Assembly: GCA_934132775.1 (NCBI GenBank)
Contig: CAKPAA010000010.1
Location: 1-64,000, forward strand
Length of the DNA stretch: 64,000 nt
Direction: 5' to 3'
Source of the DNA: an uncultured Clostridia bacterium
GTDB taxonomy: Bacteria; Bacillota; Clostridia; TANB77; UBA1234
Numbering within the stretch: position 1 is the first letter of the stretch; each line of letters starts with the position of its first letter. The notes beneath the pieces were generated by a model. That model was not told the DNA's origin and made no database searches. It worked only from the letters and a program-made list of their open reading frames with translations. The translations under genes were made by a program, and so were the position numbers. Below, in pieces: positions 6,962-17,629 of the stretch.

Positions 6962-9900
6962 TTAATTATTGTTACCATTTGAATTTTTCTTAGATAATTC
7001 CTCAAAGCTCTTGCCTTTCAATTTAGAACGTTTTTCTAATTTTTGCAACTCTCTACGTTTATATTCTTCACTAGACATCGTGCTACCGTTTGAAGTTCCA
7101 GTTCCCAATTTCAAAGCATCTGCATAAGCATTTTGTACATGCTTTTTAGTTTCTCGCACTACTGGTATATTCTTAGCAACTCTTCCAACTGTTTGTGTTG
7201 TGCCACTTGCTAAACTTGAAGCACCATGTGAAATAGTACTATATGCATTCTCAGCCATTGTATATCCAGCTAAACCACTTTCTGCTGAAGCTAACATATA
7301 ATCTTTGTCCTTTCCGCTACTTCCTATACCTGCTGAAATAACACCTAAGCCGACACTTCCGGCCGTTCCAAGGAAATCAGCAGTAGCCTTAGCCGCATTA
7401 GTTGCCACTCCACCAATTGATTTTACATATTTATCTCTAGAATTGATAATCTTTTGTCTCTGTTCCTCCATTGTAGCCTCAATTGCACGTTTTTCGTCAA
7501 GTGCAGCCATTTTTTCTAAATCTAATTCTGTTGGCTTAAATCCAATAGGCATACTACTTTCTTTGTATCCGCGTCCATATCTTTGCATTGGCTCCACACC
7601 AACTTTCAATTCATCTCTATTATAATGCAATTCATTCAAAAATACACTATCATCTGAAAGTTTATCCTGAACATATCTAATCGATGAATTTATTATTTGA
7701 TTTCTATTAGGATCATCAGCAGCAATCAACGAAGTGTCATTTAAAACTTTAACTCTAAGATTTGCTTCCACGTCACCTAATTCATAATCTAATTTACTAA
7801 CAACTTTATTTGCTTCATCAACATAATTTTGTGTTCTTTTTAGTTGTGCATTAAATTTTTCTTTCTTGTCATCTGGAAGTTTATTAACATCAACTGCTTT
7901 TAGTTTTGCTAAATCCTCTTCTAAACCAGACTTAATCTGTTTTATATTATCTATGTGGTCTAATGTTTCAGAAGCAGTAAGTTTTGTCCTTCCACTACTA
8001 ATCATATTCAAGGCAGCCACTGAAGAAGCAAGAGACTTAACTCTAAGATTTGCTTCTGCATTATCTAAATCATACCCCAATTTACTAACAACATTATTTA
8101 CCTCATCAACATAACTTTGCGTTTTCTTTAGTTGTGCATTAAATTTTTCTTTCTTGTCATCTGGAAGTTTATTAACATCAACTGCTTTTAATTTTGCTAA
8201 ATCATTTTCTAAACCGAACTTAATTTGTTTTATATTATCTATGTGGTCTAATGTTTCAGAAGCAGTAAGCTCTGTTTTTCCACTGCTAATCATATTTAAA
8301 GCAGCCACTGAAGAAGCAAGAGAAACTACTTTTTCTCCACGATTTGAATTATCATTTAATAATTCTGGTTTTACATACTTCTTGCCTAGTTCCACCATAG
8401 CTTCAGTTGGTTTTACCTCAACATAAGGTCTAGTTGTAGGCATTCCAGACGCAATATGTCTGCCATTGATTATTGTTGAACCGATCATTTCAACATTTCT
8501 AATAGCATCACGAGAAGCCATTTGCATAACTTCTTCACTTAATTTTAACTTATTTTCTTTTATTGTGTCTAGTTTATTTGGAACATCCCCTGTAAATCCA
8601 GAATTTTTACGTCTTTCTTTAAGTGTTTCTGCAACAGCAGATGTCTCTGGCTTATTGTCTCCAACCTCTCTAAGCGTTTTTTTCACTTTTTTACAAACAA
8701 TTATTTTTGTATCTGAATCATTAACATCAACACTAATAAAGTTTTTCGTTGGTGCGTTATGACTTTTAACCGGTATTTTAATTTTTCCATTTTCAGGGCT
8801 TTGAGCTGTTATTACTACTCTTGGTGTATCCATATGTCCATTTGCTCTAGCGCTACCAGGTCTTTCTTTCCTTATAGCAGCTGTAACAGGTCTTCCATTT
8901 ATAGTAACTTTGCCAGAAATTCTGCCATTTTTGATATTGCTTCTTGCTCCAGGTCTATTTCTAAATGGATTTTTTGATCTTGCACCATTCTTTTCTCTGT
9001 ACTGTGCCCTTACTTCCTCTGCCTCCTCATGTCTTCCCATCTTGTCAAACATCTTAGCTTGATCTTCCAACAGCTTCTGTTTCTTTCCAGCTTTTGCATT
9101 TGCTCCACCATTAGCTAAGTTGCTTGGGACCTTATAATCTGGCTGATTACTAGCAGGCTTAGATGGATTATTCATAAATCTACTATTTCCTCTTGAAGTA
9201 TTTGAATTTCTAGAAGTATCATCCTTTCTAAACATAGTCGAAATATTTCCACCATTTCCAAGCATCCCACCAGATATTTCATCGGCCTTATGAGAACTTC
9301 CAGAACCTTCTCCTTGTTCTTGCGTTGGTGTAAATCTTCCTTCATATTTATCTTTACGTCTTTTACGTGATTTTGGAAGTTTATTTTTTCCATTTTTCTT
9401 CTTATTTTTATTTCCATTTAATGAAACATTTTCCACAGGTTTGGCAAACTTTGTATTTTGTGACAACATCATTTGCTTTAATTGTCTTTCACTTCCAGCT
9501 CGGCTAGCAATGGTAGCTGCCATGCCACCAATCGCATATGCTTCAAGTAATATGTCTATATTTTCTTTTAATTCAACATTCGTCAATCCACCAACTAAAA
9601 TAGCATTTACTGCTGCTTGGGTTTTAATCAAAGTATCTAACTGTTTTGCTGCTTCTGCTCCGTATTGTGCAGTTGCATAATCTGATAAAGCTTTTAGCTC
9701 ATCTTCACTTGCAGCACCATTTACAGCATCGATTAAGCTGTTTAGAGCCTCTTTCTTTTCTTCCTCTGTAGCATCTTCACCGCTCAACAATATATCTACA
9801 CTAGTATTCAATGGAATTGCTTTTTCTTCTTCATTATTCAAACCTAAATCAGCTATTCTCGCATCAGCATTCTCCATTTCCATCACGCTTTGCTTTCTTT

Positions 9901-12241
9901 CAGCCTTAGCATATCTTGCTTGTGAAAAGCCCTCCATCATAGCTATACGTGCTGCATTAGCTTTAGACAGATGTCCTCCTGTTTTAAATCTATCTGTAAC
10001 CGCCTTCTTAGCTCCAGCAGCGACATCCAAAGCGACCTTTGTTTGTACAACAGATTTTGCAATACCTTTAACAGTATCGGCTCCACCACCTTTTACACCA
10101 AACAAGTTTCTCAAGAATTCATCGCCGTTAGCAATAAACTCTAACAATAATATTATAACTAACCAATTCCTTGAAAAGTTTCCTGCATTGCCTATTTCAA
10201 CGATCATAGCCATGCCTATTACATAAATAATAGCATGAAACGACTGTAAAAATACGTTAAGTGCAAATTCCTTATACCAATTGTTGAAAGCCTGTGATTT
10301 TCCATCTCCTATCTTATCAATTGCATAAGATATTGATACAAGTGGAAAAATCGCAATTAAAAATATTATAGTCAATAACCTCTTAAAATATATTACAAGA
10401 AAAGCTATTAGTTGTTTTACCATTACAGCAAAACAAATTGCATAAATCAACCTTCCTTTTGTCTTTGCCTCTTGATACATTAATGACATATAGTCACTGC
10501 CATTTATCAAATCACTTTCAGTTTGCGTTGAAGCCGATGCGATATTGTCTAATCCACTATTAGTAACGCCTTTAAAAGACGCTGATACATTTTTGGTACT
10601 TACCTTATTTATATCTATATAGTGTACAAAAGCATCATTTATATCTATTGTATATTTTATTACATATGGAAATAAAAATAATATCATAACACCTTGTATC
10701 AAATAAAGTATAAGTTCCTTGTACTTAGCACCTTGTCTTGCAGTAGAATTAAGCATAATTCTAAGTCCCATATATGCAACAATAATCATATATAAAACAA
10801 TTGCAATAGACTGGAAGGATTTAAAAATACTATTTAAGGTATCTTTTATTCCATTATCTATAAGTGGATTTACAATTCTATTTTCATTTTCAAATAATGA
10901 TAATGATGTGTAAGAGTATCTATTAAAAATTATTGATTCAATTGATAAAGTATCACTACCTGATAATAGTCTAATTAATGTCAAAAATCCTTTTGATATA
11001 GCACGTATAAAGGCACTAATTGCATGCTCAAATAATCCAGCATGATCATCATCTTTATTTTCTTTGTAGTCATTTGCCAATTCGGTTTCACCATTTGAAA
11101 TCTCCGTAGTTGCACCATCTGGATTTGTCTTAGTTGGTTCATCTTCTTTTACAGAGCCTGGTGTTACATCAACTGAATATATTATATTTCCTGTATCTGG
11201 ATCTATAATTCTAATTCTATATGTCTTACTTGGATCTGCACCATCCCAATTAGCCATATTTCCCATTAAGTTGAGTGACCCATCAGCAGCCATTTCAAAC
11301 TTCAACGTAGAATAAGCATTCATATCCGACGTTTCTCTATTTATTTCGATCTCTATTTGACACACTTTTCCATTAAGTATAATATGTGACGAATCTCCGT
11401 CATTAGCCAATTTAATATTAAATTTATTTACAGTATCCGATGGAATATTTCCATTTATGTACCCTGCACCATATAGATCTCCAAACATATCAGAAAAATC
11501 AAAAGTCATATTCTTAGATAACTCTTCTGCCTCACTCGATGTTATCCAATTTTCTTTAAAGTTTTCTATATTTTTATCTTTTTCAGCTTGTTGTTGGCGT
11601 AGTTTTTCCTCTTCCTGTGCTTTTCTTGCTTCTTCTTCAGCCCTTTTTTGTGCATCAATAGTTTCCTGATGTTCTGTTCTTGTTTCCTCAGTAGTTGTAG
11701 TAGTTTCGCCTGCTAATAATTTTGCTGACGGTTCTTCTCCTTTTCCTTTTATCTTCACTGTGCCTTCAAAGTCCCTTGCAACGCCACTACTAGTAAAGCC
11801 TACCATAGTATCTTTTGAAAAATCCGGTTTTTCATTTCCCCCATATTCAAATTCTATTTGTAAGTCTCCATTTGGAGTAACTTGATAGTTATTAGCAATA
11901 CAAGTCTCTTGCTCATCAGAGCCTTGTACTCCAACAGTAAGAGTTAGCTGATAACGGTTTTCATCATTCGTTGCTAATGTTTTATTGCTATCTCTAGGTA
12001 CAATGAAGCCTGATTTTTCAAACTGTTCTTTTTTTATAGTTACAGTAAAAGATAAATTTTCCAGTGCATTTTCTGCGTCGATGTTCATAGAATTAGCAAA
12101 TAAATTCATTTGCTCTTCTGACAATTCGTTAACAGCATAAACAGAATAATTTATTAGAGAGGGCAATATTCCACTCAAAAGTAATACTGATAACATGCAA
12201 ATTACAGCTATTCTATACTTAAATTTTTTATTAAATTTCAT
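6962..12241 (-). CDS. VirB6/TrbL-like T4SS protein, paralogue 4 (giant, with internal tandem duplication)
   Basis: About 1759 residues from ATG 12241; a TTG further upstream overlaps the AAAGGAGGG ribosome binding site and is rejected. It has a signal peptide, an exported N-terminal region (~30-400) with a Glu/Gln/Lys-rich coiled segment (~185-235), then the core with motif LSIESIIFN, VLYMIIVAYMGLRIML, LFPYVIKYTIDIND, FKRLLTIIFLIAIFPL, YAIDKIGDGKSQAFNNW and NVFLQSFHAIIYV (to ~740). The cytoplasmic tail exceeds 1000 residues. It includes a basic Lys/Asn/Arg/Gly-rich region (~930-1160) and a 96-residue tandem duplication. A hydrophobic Gly/Ala stretch lies near 1650. Most VirB6 proteins are 300-400 residues, so the tail is exceptional and may act as an effector-like or regulatory domain (inference). 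Confidence 0.82.
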   Translation of the reverse strand: MKFNKKFKYRIAVICMLSVLLLSGILPSLINYSVYAVNELSEEQMNLFANSMNIDAENALENLSFTVTIKKEQFEKSGFIVPRDSNKTLATNDENRYQLTLTVGVQGSDEQETCIANNYQVTPNGDLQIEFEYGGNEKPDFSKDTMVGFTSSGVARDFEGTVKIKGKGEEPSAKLLAGETTTTTEETRTEHQETIDAQKRAEEEARKAQEEEKLRQQQAEKDKNIENFKENWITSSEAEELSKNMTFDFSDMFGDLYGAGYINGNIPSDTVNKFNIKLANDGDSSHIILNGKVCQIEIEINRETSDMNAYSTLKFEMAADGSLNLMGNMANWDGADPSKTYRIRIIDPDTGNIIYSVDVTPGSVKEDEPTKTNPDGATTEISNGETELANDYKENKDDDHAGLFEHAISAFIRAISKGFLTLIRLLSGSDTLSIESIIFNRYSYTSLSLFENENRIVNPLIDNGIKDTLNSIFKSFQSIAIVLYMIIVAYMGLRIMLNSTARQGAKYKELILYLIQGVMILFLFPYVIKYTIDINDAFVHYIDINKVSTKNVSASFKGVTNSGLDNIASASTQTESDLINGSDYMSLMYQEAKTKGRLIYAICFAVMVKQLIAFLVIYFKRLLTIIFLIAIFPLVSISYAIDKIGDGKSQAFNNWYKEFALNVFLQSFHAIIYVIGMAMIVEIGNAGNFSRNWLVIILLLEFIANGDEFLRNLFGVKGGGADTVKGIAKSVVQTKVALDVAAGAKKAVTDRFKTGGHLSKANAARIAMMEGFSQARYAKAERKQSVMEMENADARIADLGLNNEEEKAIPLNTSVDILLSGEDATEEEKKEALNSLIDAVNGAASEDELKALSDYATAQYGAEAAKQLDTLIKTQAAVNAILVGGLTNVELKENIDILLEAYAIGGMAATIASRAGSERQLKQMMLSQNTKFAKPVENVSLNGNKNKKKNGKNKLPKSRKRRKDKYEGRFTPTQEQGEGSGSSHKADEISGGMLGNGGNISTMFRKDDTSRNSNTSRGNSRFMNNPSKPASNQPDYKVPSNLANGGANAKAGKKQKLLEDQAKMFDKMGRHEEAEEVRAQYREKNGARSKNPFRNRPGARSNIKNGRISGKVTINGRPVTAAIRKERPGSARANGHMDTPRVVITAQSPENGKIKIPVKSHNAPTKNFISVDVNDSDTKIIVCKKVKKTLREVGDNKPETSAVAETLKERRKNSGFTGDVPNKLDTIKENKLKLSEEVMQMASRDAIRNVEMIGSTIINGRHIASGMPTTRPYVEVKPTEAMVELGKKYVKPELLNDNSNRGEKVVSLASSVAALNMISSGKTELTASETLDHIDNIKQIKFGLENDLAKLKAVDVNKLPDDKKEKFNAQLKKTQSYVDEVNNVVSKLGYDLDNAEANLRVKSLASSVAALNMISSGRTKLTASETLDHIDNIKQIKSGLEEDLAKLKAVDVNKLPDDKKEKFNAQLKRTQNYVDEANKVVSKLDYELGDVEANLRVKVLNDTSLIAADDPNRNQIINSSIRYVQDKLSDDSVFLNELHYNRDELKVGVEPMQRYGRGYKESSMPIGFKPTELDLEKMAALDEKRAIEATMEEQRQKIINSRDKYVKSIGGVATNAAKATADFLGTAGSVGLGVISAGIGSSGKDKDYMLASAESGLAGYTMAENAYSTISHGASSLASGTTQTVGRVAKNIPVVRETKKHVQNAYADALKLGTGTSNGSTMSSEEYKRRELQKLEKRSKLKGKSFEELSKKNSNGNNN
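7755..8330 (-). repeat. Tandem 288-bp duplication inside the giant VirB6-like gene
   Basis: Two in-frame copies of 96 codons (about 8330-8043 and 8042-7755), starting ASSVAALNMISSG, about 85% identical as protein. Both carry LTASETLDHIDNIKQIK and AVDVNKLPDDKKEKFNAQLK. The predicted structure is helical. High similarity means recent duplication or gene conversion. Confidence 0.9.
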
Positions 12242-12259
12242 ATTGCTCCCTCCTTTCAA

Positions 12260-15211
12260 TTATTCTTCGTGAAAATTATATTTTTCTGTTTTATTAACAT
12301 TTGTACCACCATTGTCCATTGCCATATTTCTATCCTTCAAACCATTCTTGAAAGCATTTTTATTATTCTCGTGTCTGTTCATGGTTTGTGTTGCATTCTG
12401 CTCTTGTGACTGACCATTCTGCGTTTGCTGTGGATTTGTTGAATTTACTTGTGCCGTAGATGTGCCAGAAGTTCCTTCCGCTTGATTAGCCGCTGCTTGT
12501 GCATTCTGAGCAGCTCTAGTAGTACCACTTCCTGATGCTTGAGGTGCCTTCTTCGCCTTCTTTGTACTTCCACTGCTTGCCTTTTTACTTCCTGCAATCA
12601 TCTTTGCAACTTCAACGCCTCTAGTATAGTCAGCTGCACTGCCTCCACCTGCAATCGCAGTGCTTGCTACTCCTGAAATTGCTGCTGCATTTCTAATCGC
12701 TGTTAAAGGCTTATTAGCAAGTCTAGTATATTTTCTAGCCATATTTCCAGCTTTTCTCTTAAGTTTTACTACATTCCTCTTCACATCTGATGCTTTGTCT
12801 ATTGCTCCAACTGCACCACGTGCCCATTTATGTTTCTCTGCAAACATATTTCTGTTCATTCTTCTTCTATCTGAATTTCTATCATGTCTAGCTTGCTTTT
12901 GCTCTCTTCTGCTGTCTTTCATTTCGTGCTTCTTAGTATTATCTTGAGCTTTAGCACCAATTGTTGCAACACCTGCAATTGCTAATGCTTTTGCCGTCGT
13001 TTCAGCTCCAGTCGCTGCAATATTCGAAACAGTACCACCTTTAACTCCAATAAGCGTTCTAACGATACTCTCTAAAGGTAACATTGCTGCAACAGCACAT
13101 ACAAACAATAACCAGTTGTCATTATCTTGCTCATATACATATAATCCACTTTCAACAAGTGTTACATACATTAAAGCGTGTGCTGTTTGAATAAATACGT
13201 TTAGTGTAAATTCTGTCATCCATGTGCTTAATGATTTGGGCTTAGAAATTCCCATAGTTTTTTCCAAAACATACATCATAATAACAAGTGGAAAGATTGC
13301 AATCAATGCGGCTATGGTAATTAAACGTTTGTAATATATAAATAGTATAGCAACTAATTGATAAATTAAATAAAACCATACTATTACATATGTAAATCTA
13401 TAAGTCGCACCTGCTCTAGCCCTCATCATACTCATTAAGTCTAATCCTTTTTGCTCTATTTCTATCGCCTTGTCTAATTCTTCTAACTGGCTTTCAAGTT
13501 CTTCATATTCAAGCTGAGCATTCACATATTCTTTCAATCCGGTAGTTAACTCTGAAGAAGGCAATGATATCTTTGTAGAATTATTCAATCCACTTCCTGC
13601 ATGTAAATAAACTCTTACGCTTATATCATCAATATTACCGTTATTTTTTACGTAATTAAGTGCTTGGCTCATAGCAAATTCAATTGAAACATATGTAGAA
13701 ATTATTTTATCATCACTTCCGTATAGTAATACTTTTCCTTCTCGCCTAATAGTATTATACACATCATCCTTACTCAAGTTAGTACCAACATTAGGATCTT
13801 CACTCATAAGCTGAGTATATGCCCTATTTACCCATTTTCTCATTTCACTGTTCGCACCATCACCAGCAAGATCTTCTTTTGCCTTTGTAACCTTTTCTTG
13901 AGAATCTTGCTTCTTTTTTTCAGTCTCAGCACGTTTTTTATCTGCTAATTCTGATATTTGTCCTCTTGTATGAATTAAATAATCCAACAAGGTTGTTTCA
14001 GAGTCTTCACCTATTTCATATTGGTCTCCAGAATATAAAAACTGATATCCACTTCCTATTGAATATTGGCTCTGTTTCCTAATTGTGCTAACTAGTGCAT
14101 CATTTATTTGCATCATATATTTCATTAAGTATGGTGCAAAATATACAAGAAAAACTGCAACGACCCATCCTGAAAGCATATCCCATACGCCTTTTTCTTT
14201 CGGAGTGCCCGCTACTAACATGGCTCTTATTCCCATAACAACTAACAATATTAGCATAACGACTTTAACGAACTGTAAAAATACTCTAAACCAATAATTT
14301 ATAATGGTCTGCATAGGTGCAGTATAAAGTCCTGTGCCACCACCTTCCGTGCCAAAGAAATTGGCTATAGTAGGCTTATATTGATTAAACACGATGGCAT
14401 CAATGCTTACGTATCCACCACTTATGCCTTTAAACAACGCCATAAAAGCATCACCAATGGCAATTCCTATTTTTGAAATCATTTTTTCAACCCAGTTAGG
14501 TTCTTGCTGTTCCAAATACTCTTTACTAATTCCGTTGAAAGCATACACAATAGTTGGTACTTCGCTTTCTGATATTTGCGTATGCTGTTTTCCATCTACA
14601 CGAATCTTAAAAGTGCTGTCTCCTTGTTGAGTTAGCGATTTTGCCATCAACGTTCCTACATTTTTATTAGTTGCATCAACAAAAATATATTGCTCATAAT
14701 CTCTGCCTTCATCTAAAGCATCTTCTGCTATATTATAATAGCCATTTCCTAATGTTATCTTTCTGCTTCCTGCATTATATTGCTGAATCTCTTGAATACT
14801 GTATTTAGGATAATGTCTCGTCGAACTAACTCTATCATCATCTAAGACAGCTCCTGATTGTAGATACTGGTAGCCAGTACCTCTATCACCAGGTGTAGCT
14901 CTTAAAGAACTTGCCGAGCTTTCTCCACCCACAAGGGTAAATGCGACTACTTTTCTTTTTTCATCCATTTTAATCTTAAACATACCAACCCAGCTACTAC
15001 CTGAAGCTTTAATCTGATAATAAAAAGGTAAGTCCACACCAGCATAACTCACAACTGTTTCTTTTTGGCTCATATCAATTATTGCAGGATTTTTCTTAGT
15101 GCCAAGATTGCTATTTAACGTGATTACTGCTGCTTCTGAAATTGATGATAGTCCAAATAAAATAAACATCATCACAAAAAGTACAGAAATCTTTTTAATA
15201 TTATTTTTCAT
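12260..15211 (-). CDS. VirB6/TrbL-like T4SS protein, paralogue 3
   Basis: 983 residues; ATG 15211 after AGGAAGGAG. The signal peptide (~1-28) is followed by an exported domain to ~235, then the core: VSIDAIVFNQYKPTIANFF, FVKVVMLILLVVMGIRAML, YFAPYLMKYMMQIND, a large exported loop (~385-600) with Lys/Glu-rich coiled segments, then YYKRLITIAALIAIFPL, LSTWMTEFTLNVFIQTAHAL and an ESIVRTLIGVKGG end. The tail (~730-983) is basic, then low complexity in Ala/Gly/Ser/Thr/Gln. The loop between the two membrane blocks is far larger than in the paralogues, which suggests a specialised surface domain. It is 18 bases upstream of paralogue 4 and 21 bases downstream of paralogue 2. Confidence 0.82.
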   Translation of the reverse strand: MKNNIKKISVLFVMMFILFGLSSISEAAVITLNSNLGTKKNPAIIDMSQKETVVSYAGVDLPFYYQIKASGSSWVGMFKIKMDEKRKVVAFTLVGGESSASSLRATPGDRGTGYQYLQSGAVLDDDRVSSTRHYPKYSIQEIQQYNAGSRKITLGNGYYNIAEDALDEGRDYEQYIFVDATNKNVGTLMAKSLTQQGDSTFKIRVDGKQHTQISESEVPTIVYAFNGISKEYLEQQEPNWVEKMISKIGIAIGDAFMALFKGISGGYVSIDAIVFNQYKPTIANFFGTEGGGTGLYTAPMQTIINYWFRVFLQFVKVVMLILLVVMGIRAMLVAGTPKEKGVWDMLSGWVVAVFLVYFAPYLMKYMMQINDALVSTIRKQSQYSIGSGYQFLYSGDQYEIGEDSETTLLDYLIHTRGQISELADKKRAETEKKKQDSQEKVTKAKEDLAGDGANSEMRKWVNRAYTQLMSEDPNVGTNLSKDDVYNTIRREGKVLLYGSDDKIISTYVSIEFAMSQALNYVKNNGNIDDISVRVYLHAGSGLNNSTKISLPSSELTTGLKEYVNAQLEYEELESQLEELDKAIEIEQKGLDLMSMMRARAGATYRFTYVIVWFYLIYQLVAILFIYYKRLITIAALIAIFPLVIMMYVLEKTMGISKPKSLSTWMTEFTLNVFIQTAHALMYVTLVESGLYVYEQDNDNWLLFVCAVAAMLPLESIVRTLIGVKGGTVSNIAATGAETTAKALAIAGVATIGAKAQDNTKKHEMKDSRREQKQARHDRNSDRRRMNRNMFAEKHKWARGAVGAIDKASDVKRNVVKLKRKAGNMARKYTRLANKPLTAIRNAAAISGVASTAIAGGGSAADYTRGVEVAKMIAGSKKASSGSTKKAKKAPQASGSGTTRAAQNAQAAANQAEGTSGTSTAQVNSTNPQQTQNGQSQEQNATQTMNRHENNKNAFKNGLKDRNMAMDNGGTNVNKTEKYNFHEE

Positions 15212-15232
15212 ATCATCAACTCCTTCCTAAAT

Positions 15233-17587
15233 TTATTTTTTATCAACTCTATGCTTATCCATATATTTTTGATACTGAAGTTGAGCCCTGTACTCTGAAC
15301 CGTTAGCTGATTTTTTAGCATAACGTGCCAAAGCCTCTCTCATTACTTCTTGTTTCTTGCTTCCATATTGAGCAATAATATCCTCCTCTGGGAGTTCTTT
15401 TTTATGTGCCTCTGCCTTAGCAGCTTCTATTTCACTAACAGATAATCTTGCCGCCTCATTCAAGCGAAGCTCTTGATCATATTTTCCATTTGCTATATCT
15501 TCAGCCACTTTACCACCATTTATTCTGTTATCTATTTTGCTAGCAATCGCAGATAATGGCTGAGTAGCAAGTCCTCCTATAGACTTTCCTTTTGTTCCTT
15601 CTGCAAAAGCAGTAGCAAGTCCTTGTCCTTTCGATAGTCCGTATGTTGCTCCCATTGTTGCGCCTAAGACTCTACCAACAGTAGTGGTTCCTCTTGAAAG
15701 CATGCCCTTTTTCTTTTTCATATCAAGTATTCTATTCGCAACTGTATCTCTAGCATTTTGTTCATTATAACTCGATGTAGGCACATTAGCTGTCTCGGCA
15801 CTACTGCCGCTCTCACCACTTGCTGTTTGTTCGGTTGAAGCTGCAAGTCCTATTCCAGTTGAAGGTGTAGCCATTTCAGTCTTAGCATTTTCAGCAGCAA
15901 GATTAGAAGAATTACTATTCCTACTTTCGATAGCTTTTTGTGCATCTGCATCATCCTTAGATGGATCAATCGCACCTTTACCACTGCCTTTAATCATATC
16001 TTGTGCCTTCTTCGCAACTGCTGTAACTGCGATTCCTGTAGCTGCAAGATCACCAATTGTACCTGCTGATGACTTAATGCTAAATATGTTTCTAAGAATT
16101 TTTTCGCCTTCAAATAAGAATAGAACACTAAGTATCATAAGCAACCAGTCGGAACCTCCTTTAGTTGAATATAACTCAATTGTTGTATTAACAATTAAAA
16201 CATAAATAACTGCATGAAACATTTGCACAATAACGTTTACAGTAAATTCCTTAAACCAAATGCCAAAAGATTGTGCCTTTCTATCGCCTAATTTATCAAT
16301 AGCATACGACATAACAACAATTGGAAATATAGTAATCAAAAATGCTACCATAAAGGCTCTTTTATAATACATAAACAACAATACAATTGTTTCACCAATC
16401 AAAATAAGATAAATAATCGTAATAACAAATTGATGTGTATTTTGAGCTATTGCTCTTGTTTTCATCATTGAGTCACCAATTAAATCTGAATTCACTTTAC
16501 CATTCTCCACACATCCATCGCCAAGCATCAACTCAACAAATCCATCTTTGCCGAAATACTTAAATCCATCTATAAGTGACACGCCTTTAATGTTTGCAAT
16601 AGCATCACTAGTATTAACAGTATTAGAATCTGCAAAATTTCCACGCAATAATCCAACAACAGCATTATTCAATTCAACCATATATTTCATAACATAAGGG
16701 AACAAAAATAAAATAGCAACACCAACAACCCATGAAACAAGTGCATCTTTATATCTCGCTTTTTTATCAGCAGTGCTATTAAACATAATAGTAACACCAA
16801 TAGCAGCTAATGTTATCAAATAAACAACACAGGCAACTTTTCTAAAAATACTATACCAATAAGAAATAACTTTACTCATAATTTCTTTAACACTTGATGG
16901 ACTAGCTTTTTCCCAATAATTTACGTCTACTTTTTCTATGTCATTAAAAATTATCGAATCTATTGTAACTGGTTCGCCAACTGCTTTATATAGCATAAAC
17001 AATACACCATCGCCAAGTGGTAGCATGATGCCATTAAAAATATCTTCCACTAATTTTATTAGTTCATCTCTTATCTTGGTGCTAACAGCATCCAAAAAAC
17101 TTTCTCTCTCTACTGGTAAAATTGCATCTGGCACCTCAAAATCTTGATTCGCTAAATCAATCTCCGGACCACCATTAAGTCCAAACACGCAACTTTTAAT
17201 ATATTCTTCAGTCACTTCGCCTTCTGGAGGGTTAGGAATTATCATATAACACACATCAGGATAATCCGGATTACAAAAAGCCTCCAAATAAGTTTCAGTT
17301 CCATTGCACTTAATAGTTCCTTCTATATACTGTCTCTTGGTCTCGCCATTATCATCATACTCATAGTAGTTCCTTCCATTATGTTCATCGTACTTAACAC
17401 CGGAAATCTCAATTTGAGCCTCTTTATATTCTACACCTTTGCTGTCATCTTTTACTTCTTGAAGCACAGACTTAACACCTATACCTTGTGGCAAAGATGA
17501 ATTATCTGCAAAAACAACATTAGAGAAGCAAAGAATACATATTAAGATTAAACAATAAAAATAATAGATTTTATTACTTTTTTTCAT
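15233..17587 (-). CDS. VirB6/TrbL-like T4SS protein, paralogue 2
   Basis: 784 residues; ATG 17587 after GAAAGGGGG. Signal peptide (~7-28), exported domain to ~180, then the core with VTIDSIIFN, VACVVYLITLAAIGVTIMF, LFPYVMKYMVELNNAV, YYKRAFMVAFLITIFPIV, YAIDKLGDRKAQSFGIWFK and NVIVQMFHAVIYV. A helix ending FLFEGEKILRNIF matches the same place in the other paralogues. The tail (~530-784) has a Ser/Ala/Thr-rich linker, a Gly-rich hydrophobic patch and a charged helical end. It is 42 bases downstream of paralogue 1. Confidence 0.82.
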   Translation of the reverse strand: MKKSNKIYYFYCLILICILCFSNVVFADNSSLPQGIGVKSVLQEVKDDSKGVEYKEAQIEISGVKYDEHNGRNYYEYDDNGETKRQYIEGTIKCNGTETYLEAFCNPDYPDVCYMIIPNPPEGEVTEEYIKSCVFGLNGGPEIDLANQDFEVPDAILPVERESFLDAVSTKIRDELIKLVEDIFNGIMLPLGDGVLFMLYKAVGEPVTIDSIIFNDIEKVDVNYWEKASPSSVKEIMSKVISYWYSIFRKVACVVYLITLAAIGVTIMFNSTADKKARYKDALVSWVVGVAILFLFPYVMKYMVELNNAVVGLLRGNFADSNTVNTSDAIANIKGVSLIDGFKYFGKDGFVELMLGDGCVENGKVNSDLIGDSMMKTRAIAQNTHQFVITIIYLILIGETIVLLFMYYKRAFMVAFLITIFPIVVMSYAIDKLGDRKAQSFGIWFKEFTVNVIVQMFHAVIYVLIVNTTIELYSTKGGSDWLLMILSVLFLFEGEKILRNIFSIKSSAGTIGDLAATGIAVTAVAKKAQDMIKGSGKGAIDPSKDDADAQKAIESRNSNSSNLAAENAKTEMATPSTGIGLAASTEQTASGESGSSAETANVPTSSYNEQNARDTVANRILDMKKKKGMLSRGTTTVGRVLGATMGATYGLSKGQGLATAFAEGTKGKSIGGLATQPLSAIASKIDNRINGGKVAEDIANGKYDQELRLNEAARLSVSEIEAAKAEAHKKELPEEDIIAQYGSKKQEVMREALARYAKKSANGSEYRAQLQYQKYMDKHRVDKK

Positions 17588-17629
17588 TTGCTTCCCCCTT
17601 TCTATTAACTAAAATATTTCTTCCTATCA

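Noticed and set aside
9172..9417. Lys-rich 81-codon minus-strand ORF
   Set aside because: It is an alternate frame inside the basic tail of the giant VirB6-like gene.
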